Positions 8,943-18,739 of a stretch of DNA of 40,232 nt are shown in pieces. How positions within the stretch are numbered: the stretch's first letter is position 1; each line of letters opens with the position of its first letter. The notes under the pieces are model-generated. The model had not been told where the DNA came from. It saw only the letters and a program-made list of their open reading frames with translations, and did no database searches. The position numbers and the translations under genes were made by a program. Origin of the DNA: an uncultured Chlorobiaceae bacterium (lineage in GTDB: Bacteria > Bacteroidota > Chlorobiia > Chlorobiales > Chlorobiaceae); the NCBI GenBank assembly GCA_903940125.1, contig CAJAJL010000039.1:1-40232 (forward strand), read 5' to 3'.

Positions 8943-11900
8943 ATGGACAATAAATTTGTTGAGTATCCACAAAATGTACCATACAGTGCTGTTGAAGCAG
9001 AAGTATTGGCATACTGGAATGAACACGGAATATTTCTCAAGAGTCTTGAAGAAAGACCGGCGGACAGGATATACTCCTTTTATGAAGGGCCTCCTACCGT
9101 CAATGGCAAGCCTGGTGTTCACCATGTATTCAGCCGTACCATCAAAGATGTTGTGTGCCGTTACAAAACCATGCAGGGCTACCGGGTTCCCCGCAAGGCC
9201 GGATGGGATACGCATGGTTTACCCGTAGAGATTTCCGTAGAAAAAAAACTTGGTCTTAAAAATAAAGCTCAGGTTGTAGCGTATGGCGACGGGGAATTCA
9301 ATGCCGAGGCAAGGGCACTTGTCTATCATCATATTGACGATAATCGCGAAGGGTGGGGGAAACTCACCGAGCGCATGGGATACTGGGTTGATATGGATCA
9401 TCCCTACATAACCTGTACCAATGATTATATCGAGTCGGTCTGGTGGGCTCTCAAAACCATTTTTGACAAAGGACTGATCTACAAGGATTATAAAATTGTA
9501 CCGCAGGATCCGAAATCCGAAACGGTGCTGAGTTCGCATGAGCTTGCTCTGGGCTACAGAGAGGTTAACGATCCAAGCATTTATGTAAAGTTCAAAGTCA
9601 AAGGAACAGAGGAGTCTCTGCTTGTATGGACGACGACACCGTGGACGCTGATTTCAAATGTGGCACTGTGTGTCGGTGCGGATATTGACTATGTCAAGGT
9701 TGCCCATGCAGACAGTGGCGAAGTGATCATTCTTGCCAAGTCACGTCTGGAGGTGCTTCTCGAGAAAAACGATGCAGGAGAATCGCTCTGGAAGGTTGCG
9801 TCCGAAATCAAAGGGCGTGATCTTGAAGGGCTTGACTATGAACCTCTTTTCAGGTATCTGCACCCGGAAAAAAAGTGCTGGTATGTTACAGCCGGGTCAT
9901 TTGTTTCAACGGAGGACGGAACCGGAATAGTGCATATTGCTCCGGCTTTCGGTGCTGATGACTACGAGATTGCGAAGAAATACGATTTACCGATGCTCCA
10001 GCCGGTGGCGCGGAACGGATGTTTCACTGCTGAGGTATGCGATTATGACGGTATGTTTTTCAAGGATACCGATCCGCTGATTATCCGTCAGCTTAAGGAG
10101 GCAGGTAAGTTGTACCGCAGGGAGACCATCACTCATACCTATCCTTATTCATGGCGTTATGATGTTCCGGTGATCTATTATGCCAGAGAGTCATGGTATA
10201 TCAGGACTACTGCCATAGCTGACCGTATGGTGGAGCTCAATAAATCCATTAACTGGTGCCCTCCCGAGATTGGTACGGGGCGTTTCGGGAACTGGCTCGA
10301 GGATAACAAGGACTGGGCGCTCTCACGTGAGCGCTTCTGGGGATCACCGCTTCCTTTATGGGTTTCGGAGAATTTTGTTATCGGCGATGATGCGGCATCG
10401 GGAAAAATGTTTGCAATCGGTTCAGTTGCTGAATTGCGCGAGGGATTCATCGATATAGATGGAGAGCAGCTTCTCCTCGGAGATGCACTTGACAGGGAGC
10501 TGGTAACACTCGATCTTCACAAGCCGTTTGTAGACAGAATTTACTTTATCAGGGACGGTATACGCTTTAACCGCACCCCTGAACTTGTTGATGTGTGGTT
10601 CGACAGTGGATCAATGCCGTTTGCTCAGCTGCACTACCCGTTTGAAAATCGTGATCTGTTTGATCAGACCTTTCCAGCCGACTTCATTGCCGAGGGAGTT
10701 GATCAGACCAGGGGGTGGTTCTATACCATGCATGCTATTGCAACGCTGATTTTCGACAAGCCTGCATACAAAAACCTGATTGTGAACGGTCACATTCTTG
10801 ATAAAAACGGCCACAAAATGTCGAAGTCAAAAGGCAATGTGGTTGATCCTTTTGAGACCATGGAGCGTTACGGCGCCGATGCGCTTCGCTGGTATCTTAT
10901 GGTGACAAGTCCTCCATGGAGGCCGAAATCGTTCAATGCTGATGAGATTGAGGAAGAACAGCGAAAGTTTTTCCGCGCCTTCATCAACAGCTATAACTTC
11001 TTTGTGCTCTATGCCAATGTCGATGGGTTTACTTTTGCCGAACCGGAAATTGCACTCCAGGAACGTTCCGAGCTTGACCGCTGGGTTCTGTCGTGCCTGA
11101 ACACCCTTGTCGGAGCCGTCTATATGCGTATGGAGCAGTATGACCTTACCTGCGCAGTAAGGCTGATAAACGACTTTATCATTGATGATCTTTCAAACTG
11201 GTATATCCGTCGATCACGAAAACGCTTCTGGAAAAGCGACATGGGGCCTGACAAGATTGCTGCATACCAGACGCTCTACAGCTCTCTTGCAACGCTGGCA
11301 AAACTGCTTGCCCCCTTTACGCCCTTTCTTGCGGACCGGATCTATCTGAATCTTAACGGAGTCAGCGGACTTGAATCCTGTGAGTCAGTTCATCTGGCAG
11401 ATTTTCCTCTTCTTGAAACCTCTGCTATCGACCGGCCGCTAGAGCAGCGCATGAAAAAAGCACAGATTATTACTTCGCTGGTGCGTACTATGCGCGAAAA
11501 AGCTTCCATCAAGGTTCGTCAGCCGCTAAAGCGAATTCTGCTTGCTGTCAGTGATGCGGAAGCGAGGGAAGAGTATCGATTGGTTGACGATATTATTTTG
11601 GAAGAGATCAATGTTCAGAAGATCGAGTACATAGAGGAGGAAGGATCAGTCATCAGCAAAAAAGTAAAGCCGAATTTCAAAACACTCGGCCCACGTTTCG
11701 GCAAAGATATGAAAGCGCTTGCTGAAGCTATACGAATCATGAGCCACAAACAGATTGCTCTTCTGGAACACCAGGGTCATCTGTCGCTTGAGCTCGATGG
11801 TAAAGTGTTCAATATTTTGCGTAATGATGTAGAAATCATGCACGAGGATATCGAAGGCTGGCTTGTTGCATCCGATGAGGCCAATGGTATTATGGTTGCG

Positions 11901-12200
11901 CTCGATACTGAGATGAACGAAGAGCTTGAAATGCTCGGGCTTTCCCGTGAACTGGTCAGTCGTATCCAGGCGCTCCGCAAGGAGAGCGGTTTCGATATTA
12001 CCGACCGTATTTCTCTTTGTATACAGGGATCGGTAAAACTTCTGGATGCTGTGAAGAAAAATGATGCTTATATTAAAGCAGAAACTCTGACCGTATCTCT
12101 TATCGCAACAGCATTCGATCCTTCATCAGCAATCAAGGGCAGGCAAGAGATGGTAAATGGTGAAAGTTGCTTTGTATCACTTGAAAAATATGCAAGTTAA
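8943..12200 (+). CDS. ileS: Isoleucyl-tRNA synthetase
   Basis: The enzyme charges tRNA-Ile with isoleucine, with editing of misactivated valine. At 1085 residues it is longer than the classic bacterial form (about 930-940). The HIGH-type motif appears as [12 protein letters not shown] (50-61) and KMSKS is at 625-629. The editing-domain segment [10 protein letters not shown] and the GWFYTM and [11 protein letters not shown] segments are present. The length and the long C-terminal part without a CxxC zinc knuckle suggest the eukaryote-like IleS2 type, which in other bacteria is often mupirocin-resistant. That subtype is my inference. It stands alone after a terminator. Confidence 0.96.
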   Translation: MDNKFVEYPQNVPYSAVEAEVLAYWNEHGIFLKSLEERPADRIYSFYEGPPTVNGKPGVHHVFSRTIKDVVCRYKTMQGYRVPRKAGWDTHGLPVEISVEKKLGLKNKAQVVAYGDGEFNAEARALVYHHIDDNREGWGKLTERMGYWVDMDHPYITCTNDYIESVWWALKTIFDKGLIYKDYKIVPQDPKSETVLSSHELALGYREVNDPSIYVKFKVKGTEESLLVWTTTPWTLISNVALCVGADIDYVKVAHADSGEVIILAKSRLEVLLEKNDAGESLWKVASEIKGRDLEGLDYEPLFRYLHPEKKCWYVTAGSFVSTEDGTGIVHIAPAFGADDYEIAKKYDLPMLQPVARNGCFTAEVCDYDGMFFKDTDPLIIRQLKEAGKLYRRETITHTYPYSWRYDVPVIYYARESWYIRTTAIADRMVELNKSINWCPPEIGTGRFGNWLEDNKDWALSRERFWGSPLPLWVSENFVIGDDAASGKMFAIGSVAELREGFIDIDGEQLLLGDALDRELVTLDLHKPFVDRIYFIRDGIRFNRTPELVDVWFDSGSMPFAQLHYPFENRDLFDQTFPADFIAEGVDQTRGWFYTMHAIATLIFDKPAYKNLIVNGHILDKNGHKMSKSKGNVVDPFETMERYGADALRWYLMVTSPPWRPKSFNADEIEEEQRKFFRAFINSYNFFVLYANVDGFTFAEPEIALQERSELDRWVLSCLNTLVGAVYMRMEQYDLTCAVRLINDFIIDDLSNWYIRRSRKRFWKSDMGPDKIAAYQTLYSSLATLAKLLAPFTPFLADRIYLNLNGVSGLESCESVHLADFPLLETSAIDRPLEQRMKKAQIITSLVRTMREKASIKVRQPLKRILLAVSDAEAREEYRLVDDIILEEINVQKIEYIEEEGSVISKKVKPNFKTLGPRFGKDMKALAEAIRIMSHKQIALLEHQGHLSLELDGKVFNILRNDVEIMHEDIEGWLVASDEANGIMVALDTEMNEELEMLGLSRELVSRIQALRKESGFDITDRISLCIQGSVKLLDAVKKNDAYIKAETLTVSLIATAFDPSSAIKGRQEMVNGESCFVSLEKYAS

Positions 12201-12261
12201 TAGTATTATTGAACTCTGTATTTTTACACCCTTCTTTTGAGATTATAAATTGTGATCTATT

Positions 12262-12696
12262 ATGGCCAAAAAGAATAGCAGTACTTCTAAGAAGGAAAAT
12301 GAGGTTATTGAGGAACCGGTCCTTACGAAAACTTATTTAACCGACGAAGAACTCGAACATTTCAAGCAGTTGCTGCTCAAAAGACGTGAAGAGGTGCTTC
12401 GCGATCTGGATATTCTGCGTTCTTCGATTTCTGATGAGAATGTGGAAGATTCAATTAATTCAAACTACTCCATGCATATGGCTGATCACGGGACTGATAC
12501 CATGGATCGTGAACAGCGTTTCATGTTTATTGCCCGTGATGAAAAATATATCGGATACATTGATCAGGCTCTCGACAGAATCAGAAACAAGGTTTACGGT
12601 ATCTGCATCAAATCCGGAAAACCAATTCCTAAAAAGAGACTTGAAGCAGTCCCGCATACCTCAGTAAGAATTGAGTTCAAACAAGGAAAAAAGTAG
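12262..12696 (+). CDS. DksA/TraR family protein lacking zinc cysteines
   Basis: This 144-residue protein has a coiled-coil region (about 28-110) followed by the DksA/TraR C-terminal motif. The family zinc finger normally holds four cysteines. Here only C115 is left in YGICIKSGKPIPKKRLEAVP, so zinc binding is probably lost, although the GKPIP-RLEAVP core is kept. DksA-type proteins bind the RNA polymerase secondary channel and adjust stringent control. The tip residues differ from the DxxDxA motif of Escherichia coli DksA, so the same activity is not assured. It is 61 bases after ileS and convergent with purF, 15 bases away. Confidence 0.82.
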   Translation: MAKKNSSTSKKENEVIEEPVLTKTYLTDEELEHFKQLLLKRREEVLRDLDILRSSISDENVEDSINSNYSMHMADHGTDTMDREQRFMFIARDEKYIGYIDQALDRIRNKVYGICIKSGKPIPKKRLEAVPHTSVRIEFKQGKK

Positions 12697-12711
12697 GAAC
12701 ATAAAAATTGC

Positions 12712-14205
12712 TCAGTCGTTTTCCTCTTTGTCGGTTGTAACATCACTGACCTGAATCGGGTAGTCACCGCTGAAACAGGCAGTGCAGTAGCTGCCTTCTT
12801 CATTCTCAAACGTTGGCACACTGTTTATCAGTCCTTTCATGGAGAGGTACTTCAATGAGTCAACCCCGATATATTCCCTGATTTTTTCGATTTCCTCCAC
12901 TTCATTATCAAGGTTCTCAAACATGTGGGTGAGCAACTGTCGTTTGGTAGGGAAATCCATGCCGTAAAAACAGGGGTTGGTGATAGGTGGAGAACTGATG
13001 TGCAGATTAATAGACGTTGGGTCTGCTTCACGGATCAGTTTAATCAGCATTTTTGCGGTTGTACCTCGGACAATGGAGTCGTCAATGAGAATGATCGGTC
13101 TGCCCTGCAGTACCCCACGCACAATATTGTATTTTGACCGAACCTTGATGTCCCGGCTGTGAATGCCTGGTTGGATGAAGGTTCTTCCAACATAATGGTT
13201 GCGGATAAGACCATGTTCAAATCTTGCAGGCCTCTCCATTTTCAAGCTTTCCCGAACAAAACCGAGTGCGGCGGTATTTGACGAATCCGGAACGCTGACG
13301 ACGGTCAGTTCTTTCTCCCCAGGTTGATGCACGGTGTTGGACTCTCTTGCAAGGTTTTTGCCGAGATTTCTCCTGACCTTATCAACAGAGTACTTGAAAA
13401 TAAAGCTGTCCGGGCGGGCGAAGTAGACATATTCGAAAATGCAGCGGGCTTTACGTTTTGAAGAGGGCAGAAACAGGGAGGTAGGCTTTTCATTGGTTAC
13501 AGCAAGATGATCGATCAGAAGAATTTCACCGGGCTCGATATCGCGAATATACTCGGCCTGGATAATATCAAAGGCACAGGTTTCGCTGGCAACGATATAG
13601 GCAAGTTCTCCAGTGAGAGGATCAACCTTTTTGCCGAGAGCGAGTGGTCTGAATCCGTAAGGATCTCTGGCGGCTATCAACTGGTTGTTGGCCAGAATGA
13701 CTATTGAATATGCTCCCTGCACCTGCATTAATGCTTCGTAGATCTGGTGTAAAGGTTCTTTTTCGCGGCTTCGTGCAGCCAGATGCGGTATGATTTCGGT
13801 ATCCGAAGATGCCTGAAAGATAACGCCGAGCTCTGTCAGTTCGCGCCGTAACGCACGGGAGTTGGTCAGGTTTCCGTTATGGGCTATCGCCAGACTGCCT
13901 GATCGGTAGGTCAGGGAAAACGGTTGAATATTGCTGATGGATTTCGAAGAGCCGGTCGTCGAATACCGGTTATGACCGATTGCAGCATAACCTCCAAGGG
14001 TTTCAAATATCGTTTCATCTCTGAACACTTCAGATACCAGTCCCATACCCTTGTGCTGCTTAAAAAGGGTTTTCTTCTTAACCTTGTTGTAATCAGCTAC
14101 AACAATGCCTGCGGCTTCCTGTCCTCTGTGTTGAAGGGAGTAAAGTCCATAGAAGGTATCTTCCGCGGGAGTTTTTGAATTAAAAACGCCGAAAACTCCA
14201 CACAT
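12712..14205 (-). CDS. purF: Amidophosphoribosyltransferase
   Basis: The enzyme makes phosphoribosylamine from PRPP and glutamine, the committed step of purine synthesis. I start it at 14205, where MCGVFGVF places the catalytic cysteine right after Met. The longer frame to 14304 adds 33 unlike residues. There are 497 residues. The Ntn glutaminase domain is about 2-240, and the PRPP loop ILIDDSIVRGT is at 372-382. Four cysteines (C255, C412, C474, C477) fit the 4Fe-4S set of the Bacillus-type enzyme. There is no propeptide as in Bacillus. It is convergent with the DksA-like gene. Confidence 0.96.
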   Translation of the reverse strand: MCGVFGVFNSKTPAEDTFYGLYSLQHRGQEAAGIVVADYNKVKKKTLFKQHKGMGLVSEVFRDETIFETLGGYAAIGHNRYSTTGSSKSISNIQPFSLTYRSGSLAIAHNGNLTNSRALRRELTELGVIFQASSDTEIIPHLAARSREKEPLHQIYEALMQVQGAYSIVILANNQLIAARDPYGFRPLALGKKVDPLTGELAYIVASETCAFDIIQAEYIRDIEPGEILLIDHLAVTNEKPTSLFLPSSKRKARCIFEYVYFARPDSFIFKYSVDKVRRNLGKNLARESNTVHQPGEKELTVVSVPDSSNTAALGFVRESLKMERPARFEHGLIRNHYVGRTFIQPGIHSRDIKVRSKYNIVRGVLQGRPIILIDDSIVRGTTAKMLIKLIREADPTSINLHISSPPITNPCFYGMDFPTKRQLLTHMFENLDNEVEEIEKIREYIGVDSLKYLSMKGLINSVPTFENEEGSYCTACFSGDYPIQVSDVTTDKEEND

Positions 14206-14458
14206 GGGCAATAATATGTTAAAGTTGAGTAAACCAGCAACAGATTTGCATAATGACGAATGAACATAACCATTCAAACGGTAAATTGAAAATAATCGTT
14301 GCAACAGTTACTCGTGACCGTTTTCAAAAGGTTTTGTTCTCTAAAACTCTTTTTTACTGGATACAAGGAATTGACTGTTCATTCTGGCGGTTATATGTTC
14401 TCTATAATCAATCCGATAGATCTATCTTTTCACGTTCAGTTAACTTTTTCTAAGGCTT

Positions 14459-14983
14459 ATGTATTCAACAACAAATAAAAATCCGGAACCTCCAGGTGTG
14501 GTCATTTGGGTTCTGGTAACCCTGCTATGGGGAACGGTATTTTTTTGTACCTCTGTTTTCATGCTCAGGTATGCCACTGTTCTGCTCGCACAGGGTGCTT
14601 TCAACCTGTCAAGGAGCGAAATTATCAATGTTTACGGTATTCATGCAGGTGTTCTGATTGTTTTCGCTCTTGCAGCTATGATGGTTAAGAATATGCTTGA
14701 ACCGGGAGGTCAAAAACAGATTCAAAGGTGGAAGAATATTTCGGAAGGCAAGGGAGAAAAGCTATTTATCTCTTTTGCTGGAAGTATTGCAACCAGTTTT
14801 TTCTTTACCGGTCTTACGGCAGTAACCTTTCTCGTAAGTGCAGGAATAGTGGGCTTCTCAGTTAATTTGACGTTTCCTGTCATTTTGACTGCCGCCCTTC
14901 TTAATATCGGAGCAGGTCTTGCTGCATCACTTATTGTCGGACTTGTTTTTTTGATCGCGAAAGTGGGCAGCAAAAGGGGGTAA
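14459..14983 (+). CDS. Hypothetical four-helix inner membrane protein
   Basis: I do not recognise this 174-residue protein. Four hydrophobic segments are visible at about 14-35, 60-80, 103-126 and 137-167. A charged loop at 81-101 (QRWKNISEGKGEK) lies between the second and third. The end is basic (KVGSKRG). It is divergent from purF, with a 253-base gap that holds no clear gene, and it is followed by a terminator shared with the tRNA gene on the other strand. The composition matches its neighbours, so it is probably a native lineage-specific gene. Confidence 0.72.
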   Translation: MYSTTNKNPEPPGVVIWVLVTLLWGTVFFCTSVFMLRYATVLLAQGAFNLSRSEIINVYGIHAGVLIVFALAAMMVKNMLEPGGQKQIQRWKNISEGKGEKLFISFAGSIATSFFFTGLTAVTFLVSAGIVGFSVNLTFPVILTAALLNIGAGLAASLIVGLVFLIAKVGSKRG

Positions 14984-15019
14984 AGAATGCTGATTCGAGG
15001 TACAGAACGGTTCAAAACA

Positions 15020-15047
15020 AAAAAGCGCAGTACTCACTGCGCTTTTT
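15020..15047. terminator. Bidirectional terminator
   Basis: The arms GCGCAGT (15025-15031) and ACTGCGC (15036-15042) pair around a four-base loop. They are flanked by an A-run on the left and a T-run on the right. The hairpin can therefore end transcription both of the membrane-protein gene (plus strand) and of the tRNA gene (minus strand). Confidence 0.8.
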
Positions 15048-15058
15048 GTATGTTTACG

Positions 15059-15131
15059 TGGAGCTAAGGAGACTCGAACTCCTGACCCTTTGCATGCCAT
15101 GCAAATGCTCTACCAACTGAGCTATAGCCCC
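15059..15131 (-). tRNA. tRNA-Ala (anticodon GGC)
   Basis: Read on the minus strand, the 73 bases fold as a standard cloverleaf. The acceptor arm is GGGGCTA with TAGCTCC, and the D stem is GCTC with GAGC. The anticodon stem is TTTGC with GCAAA around ATGGCAT, giving GGC, and the T stem is AGGAG with CTCCT around TTCGAGT. The discriminator base is A. CCA is not encoded. GGC reads the GCC and GCU alanine codons. Confidence 0.96.
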
Positions 15132-15229
15132 ATTGACCTGCCCTAAGTAAAAGAAAAAAAACTTGTTTTTGCAACAAGATTTGTTGTTTCTTGGTGTTGG
15201 AACCTGTTATTAATGCAAAATATGCTGTT

Positions 15230-16111
15230 ATGTCACTGACGTTTGTCATCAAGGAAGGTTTTTCAAGTTTAGGAAGGGCAAAACTGCCTGCTACAATTAC
15301 AGTTATCATAAGTTTTTTTGCTCTTGTGCTGCTTGGGTTGTTCAGCACGGTTTCCCTGAGCTTTTTTGATATTATTCAGGAGCTGCGGAGCAGGGTGGAA
15401 CTTGAGGTTTTTCTCGGAGATTCGATAAGCGAATCTCAGGCAATTGATACGGCTGAACAGATAAAGATGCTTAAAGGAGTGAAGGAGGCATCGTATGTTT
15501 CGAAGGATGATGCCGCCAAAACATTCAGTCATGATTTTGGAGAGGATATCGTCAATATTCTTGGTTCGAATCCACTACCCCGATCAATCAGGCTGAAGTT
15601 TCTTTCAGACTATGCAACGCCAGAAAGCATAGGGCGGATCATGCCTGAAATCCGTAAAATCGCTCCCGACTCTGATATACGCTATAATCACTCATATCTT
15701 GGACAGATAGAACAGAATGCACGGTTGTTTACCTTGCTGACGGGCGGCATAGGTCTTTTGATTTCATTGGCAACGATTGTGCTGATAGGCTACACAATTC
15801 GGCTTGCGATGTATTCAAGGAAGGAAAAAATCAGAACAATGCGTCTTGTAGGAGCTACCGCCTGGTTTATCGGCGCCCCCTATGTTATCGAAGGGGCGCT
15901 TCAGGGTCTGCTTTCCGGAGCGCTTGCTGCAGGGGCGGTCTATCTGCTTTTTGATCAACTGCTCTTTTTTTACGAACCGGGTCTCTATCAGGTACTTCAA
16001 CCCTCTGCACTGCTGATATATCCTGCCACAGCCCTCCTTGGGCTGCTGCTCGGCATTCTGGGCAGCGCACTCTCCGTCAGCAAATATCTCAGGGATGTAT
16101 CAAAACGATAG
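15230..16111 (+). CDS. ftsX: Cell division protein FtsX
   Basis: FtsX is the membrane half of the FtsEX complex, which couples ATP hydrolysis to peptidoglycan hydrolase activation at the division site. I use ATG 15230 (MSLTFVIKEGF), because the upstream TTG at 15191 adds non-conserved residues. There are 293 residues. One N-terminal helix lies at about 20-45. A periplasmic domain of about 120 residues follows, then three C-terminal helices with the FtsX permease fold (RKEKIRTMRLVGAT between helices 2 and 3). No ftsE is adjacent. It is convergent with nfo, seven bases away. Confidence 0.88.
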   Translation: MSLTFVIKEGFSSLGRAKLPATITVIISFFALVLLGLFSTVSLSFFDIIQELRSRVELEVFLGDSISESQAIDTAEQIKMLKGVKEASYVSKDDAAKTFSHDFGEDIVNILGSNPLPRSIRLKFLSDYATPESIGRIMPEIRKIAPDSDIRYNHSYLGQIEQNARLFTLLTGGIGLLISLATIVLIGYTIRLAMYSRKEKIRTMRLVGATAWFIGAPYVIEGALQGLLSGALAAGAVYLLFDQLLFFYEPGLYQVLQPSALLIYPATALLGLLLGILGSALSVSKYLRDVSKR

Positions 16112-16118
16112 TGTCGTG

Positions 16119-16961
16119 TTATTGTCCAAGGGAATAGAGAAGGCTGATCTCTGAACTCCAGAGATCGGAGTCCGGTGTTTCAAGTATCAGTGGTATCTCT
16201 TCACAGGCAGGGTGTGCCATGATGTACGAAAATGCCTCCATGCCGATTGTTCCTTTACCGATGCTCGCATGGCGGTCAAGCCGACTGTCCAGCGCGCGAA
16301 GAGCATCATTAAGGTGCATCCCGCGCAAGTAGCCGAGTCCGACAATCCGGTCAAACTCCTTGAAGGTGGCTTCTGTTGCTGCCGTTGTCTGCAGGTCATA
16401 ACCGCTCGCAAACAGGTGGCAGGTATCAAGGCAGACTCCCACCCTTGTTTTATCTTCGACCTGATCAACAAGAGAGGCAAGCTGTTCAAACCGGTATCCG
16501 AGATTCGTTCCCTGACCGGCAGTGTTTTCAATCACGGCAGTCACAGTTGTCGTAGCATTGAGCGCTATGTTGATCGATTCAGCTATCAGTTGCAGACAGC
16601 CCTCCTCACTGATGCCGTTCAGGTGGCTTCCAGGATGAAAGTTCAGCAGTTGAAGGCCGAGGCTTTCAACTCGCAGCATTTCGTCAATAAAGGCTTCCCG
16701 GGCATTCCGGAGCTTATCGGGGTCGGGAGTGCCGAGGTTGATAAGATAGCTGTCATGAGGCAGAATGTGCTCGGGTTTAAAACCACCGTCACTGCAGTTT
16801 TTGCGGAATGCATCAATTGATGGCGTGGTAAGTTTCGGGGCCTTCCACTGTCGCTGGTTTTTCGTAAACATGGCAAATGCTTTCGCCCCGATACTGCTGG
16901 CTTGCAGCGGTGCATTTTCCACCCCACCAGCTATACTTACATGTGCTCCTATGCGTTTCAT
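16119..16961 (-). CDS. nfo: Deoxyribonuclease IV (endonuclease IV)
   Basis: This AP endonuclease nicks DNA 5' of abasic sites during base excision repair. At 280 residues it matches the family. The three-zinc site is complete: H69, H109 (NFHPGSH), E145, D179 and H182 (CLDTCH), H216 (MHLND), D229 and H231 (DRHASIGKG) and E261 (LETP). It starts with [13 protein letters not shown], the usual N-terminus. It is the last of four minus-strand genes (purN, queE, the glycosyltransferase, nfo). Confidence 0.96.
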   Translation of the reverse strand: MKRIGAHVSIAGGVENAPLQASSIGAKAFAMFTKNQRQWKAPKLTTPSIDAFRKNCSDGGFKPEHILPHDSYLINLGTPDPDKLRNAREAFIDEMLRVESLGLQLLNFHPGSHLNGISEEGCLQLIAESINIALNATTTVTAVIENTAGQGTNLGYRFEQLASLVDQVEDKTRVGVCLDTCHLFASGYDLQTTAATEATFKEFDRIVGLGYLRGMHLNDALRALDSRLDRHASIGKGTIGMEAFSYIMAHPACEEIPLILETPDSDLWSSEISLLYSLGQ

Positions 16962-16983
16962 AAAAAGAAGTGAAAAGTAATTG

Positions 16984-17988
16984 TTAATCTGGATTGCCGA
17001 ATGTTCCGGCTTGCTGATGAGTGAGATTCACAGTTTCTCGGACAGCAAACGAACTCCCTTTTGATGAGGATGTTGAAAGCATTTCGCCAAGAAGACCGGT
17101 CGAAAAAAGCTGGACACCGAGAATAAGCAGCAGAATGCCGAGAAAAAGAATGGGGCGGTTACTGACCGGTTTATGGAGGAGGATTTTATCAAGTGTGACG
17201 TAAAGACTGATGGTAAAACCCAGAATAAAACTTATCAGGCCGGCCATACCGAAAAAATGCATGGGACGGCGAAGATATCGCGTAATGAAAAGTACCGAGA
17301 GAAAATCAAACAATCCTGAAAAAAACCTTGACGAATCATATTTGGTGGTGCCGAATTGTCTTGCCTGGTGCCGTACAGGGAGTTCTGCAATTTTAAATCC
17401 CATCCACTCGGCCAGTACAGGAATATAACGATGCATATCTCCACGCAGTTCAAGCCGTCGGGTTATCTCTTTGCGGTAGACCTTCAGGCCACAGTTGAAA
17501 TCGTGAATGGTGATACCGGTAAAAAGCCGTGTTACCAGATTAAATAGCTTTGAAGGCAGGGTTTTGGATATCGGATCCTTGCGTTGCTGCTTCCACCCGC
17601 TCACCAGATCATAACCTTCCTGCATCTTTTCAATCATCTCCTTAATGGCGAAAGGATCATCCTGCAGATCAGCATCAATGGTGCAGACATAGTCGCCGGT
17701 TGCGGCCATGAATCCCGCTGAAAGGGCCGCTGTTTTTCCAAAGTTTCGCTGAAACGAAATCAGGCGAAGCTCCGGTCTGGAAAGGATCATATTCCTGATT
17801 ACCGAGGCAGAGCTATCGGTGGAGCCGTCATCAACCATAATTATTTCAAAACTGAACGGCTCCTTAAAAAGACTGTAGAGCTCCTTTTCCTGCATGGCCA
17901 GATAGAGCTGCTCAAGCAGATCAGGCAGTGATTCCTGTTCATTGAAGAGCGGGACGACGATTGAGAGTTGATGATGGACAGTTGACAA
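16984..17988 (-). CDS. Family 2 glycosyltransferase, polyisoprenyl-phosphate type
   Basis: This 334-residue protein has the GT-A fold of DPM1/GtrB/ArnC-like enzymes, which move a sugar from a nucleotide donor to undecaprenyl or dolichyl phosphate. The motifs are [13 protein letters not shown] near the start, VDDGSTDSS, and DADLQDD for the metal and nucleotide. Two C-terminal membrane helices lie at about 230-258 and 272-300. The start is unusual. No ATG fits, and TTG at 17988 is the best choice. It lies inside a dispersed repeat (17960-18045) that supplies the first seven or so residues. The sugar donor is unknown. Confidence 0.88.
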   Translation of the reverse strand: MSTVHHQLSIVVPLFNEQESLPDLLEQLYLAMQEKELYSLFKEPFSFEIIMVDDGSTDSSASVIRNMILSRPELRLISFQRNFGKTAALSAGFMAATGDYVCTIDADLQDDPFAIKEMIEKMQEGYDLVSGWKQQRKDPISKTLPSKLFNLVTRLFTGITIHDFNCGLKVYRKEITRRLELRGDMHRYIPVLAEWMGFKIAELPVRHQARQFGTTKYDSSRFFSGLFDFLSVLFITRYLRRPMHFFGMAGLISFILGFTISLYVTLDKILLHKPVSNRPILFLGILLLILGVQLFSTGLLGEMLSTSSSKGSSFAVRETVNLTHQQAGTFGNPD

Positions 17989-18045
17989 TAGGCAATGAAT
18001 AATGAACAGTGGATAATTTTCAAATGAAAAGTAAAGAGTAAACAG
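17960..18045. repeat. Dispersed low-complexity repeat at a gene start
   Basis: On the minus strand this stretch is a run of near-repeats of ATTCATT, CCATTGT and CAACTGTC units (TTCATTATTCATTGCC, then TGTCAACTGTCC). Such sequence is seen as a dispersed repeat in many bacterial genomes, including Chlorobi, in my recollection. Similar bases occur at about 29438-29460. It lies in the gap between queE and the glycosyltransferase and runs into the latter's start. Confidence 0.5.
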
Positions 18046-18067
18046 GGCAAAGCCAAACGCCGACTTC

Positions 18068-18739
18068 TTATACGCCTCTCATATCGGGTGGCCAGATGTA
18101 TTTATGAAGCTGAAGCTGCATTCTGACCTTAAGCTGGTCGCTGAGAATCCACCCTGCGAGTTCTTTCGGCTCCAGCCTGCCGAACATGACACCCATCATG
18201 ATGGTAAAAGAGTCGGTCAGCCGATGTTCATGCAGGAGCGATTTTGCCCACTCATAGTCACTCCTGCTTCCAAGAACCATCTTGAACTCGAATTGCTGAC
18301 GGCGTGCAGGTTCAGCTTCAAGCGCAAGCTGAATGTTTTCAGTATTGTTCTGATCGCAGACACCCGATGATGGCGCTTTGATGTCGATGATTTTATGGAC
18401 ACGAGGGTCAACTCCCTTAACAGAAAGAAACCCCCCTGTTTCAAGCAGCACGGTATGACCAAGGTCACAGAGTTGCTTCATGAGGGGATAAACACCAGAC
18501 TGCAGAAGCGGCTCTCCACCGGTGACCTCAATACATGGGGCCCGAAAAGCGACTGCCTGTCGTATGATATCATCTGTTTCAAGGATTTTTGCATCGTGTT
18601 CAGCATAGGCGGTGTCGCAGCCTATGCATCCATGGCAGCATCCCGCAAGACGTATAAAGGCGCAAGGCCACCCGGCAAAAGAAGATTCCCCCTGAATCGA
18701 GTGAAAGATCTCACTGATATTGAGGTGTCCCGGGCTCAT
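18068..18739 (-). CDS. queE: 7-carboxy-7-deazaguanine synthase (radical SAM)
   Basis: QueE contracts the ring of 6-carboxytetrahydropterin to 7-carboxy-7-deazaguanine, an early step of preQ0 and queuosine synthesis. The 223-residue protein begins with ISEIFHSIQGESSFAG. It carries the radical SAM cysteines C33, C37 and C40 (C-x3-C-x2-C) and VTGGEPLLQ. The C-terminal HKYIWPPDMRGV resembles QueE ends with a conserved HK-x-W/I-P segment. Its ATG overlaps the purN stop by four bases, so the two are co-transcribed. queG lies about 14 kb away in this window. Confidence 0.93.
   Translation of the reverse strand: MSPGHLNISEIFHSIQGESSFAGWPCAFIRLAGCCHGCIGCDTAYAEHDAKILETDDIIRQAVAFRAPCIEVTGGEPLLQSGVYPLMKQLCDLGHTVLLETGGFLSVKGVDPRVHKIIDIKAPSSGVCDQNNTENIQLALEAEPARRQQFEFKMVLGSRSDYEWAKSLLHEHRLTDSFTIMMGVMFGRLEPKELAGWILSDQLKVRMQLQLHKYIWPPDMRGV

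Noticed and set aside
15152-15175. AT-rich hairpin with a T-run on the minus strand upstream of the tRNA
   Set aside because: The stem is only six A/T-rich pairs, and no minus-strand gene ends there. It is more likely chance, or part of the tRNA promoter region.
15064-15348. A minus-strand open frame of 94 codons ending in a GYSSVGRAFAWHAKGQEFESP-like tail
   Set aside because: The tail is the translation of the tRNA-Ala gene, a common false ORF. The rest is antisense to the ftsX start.
17841-18056. A 71-codon minus-strand frame beginning MALPCLLFTFHLKIIHCSLF
   Set aside because: It is a translation of the low-complexity repeat followed by an out-of-frame part of the glycosyltransferase gene.
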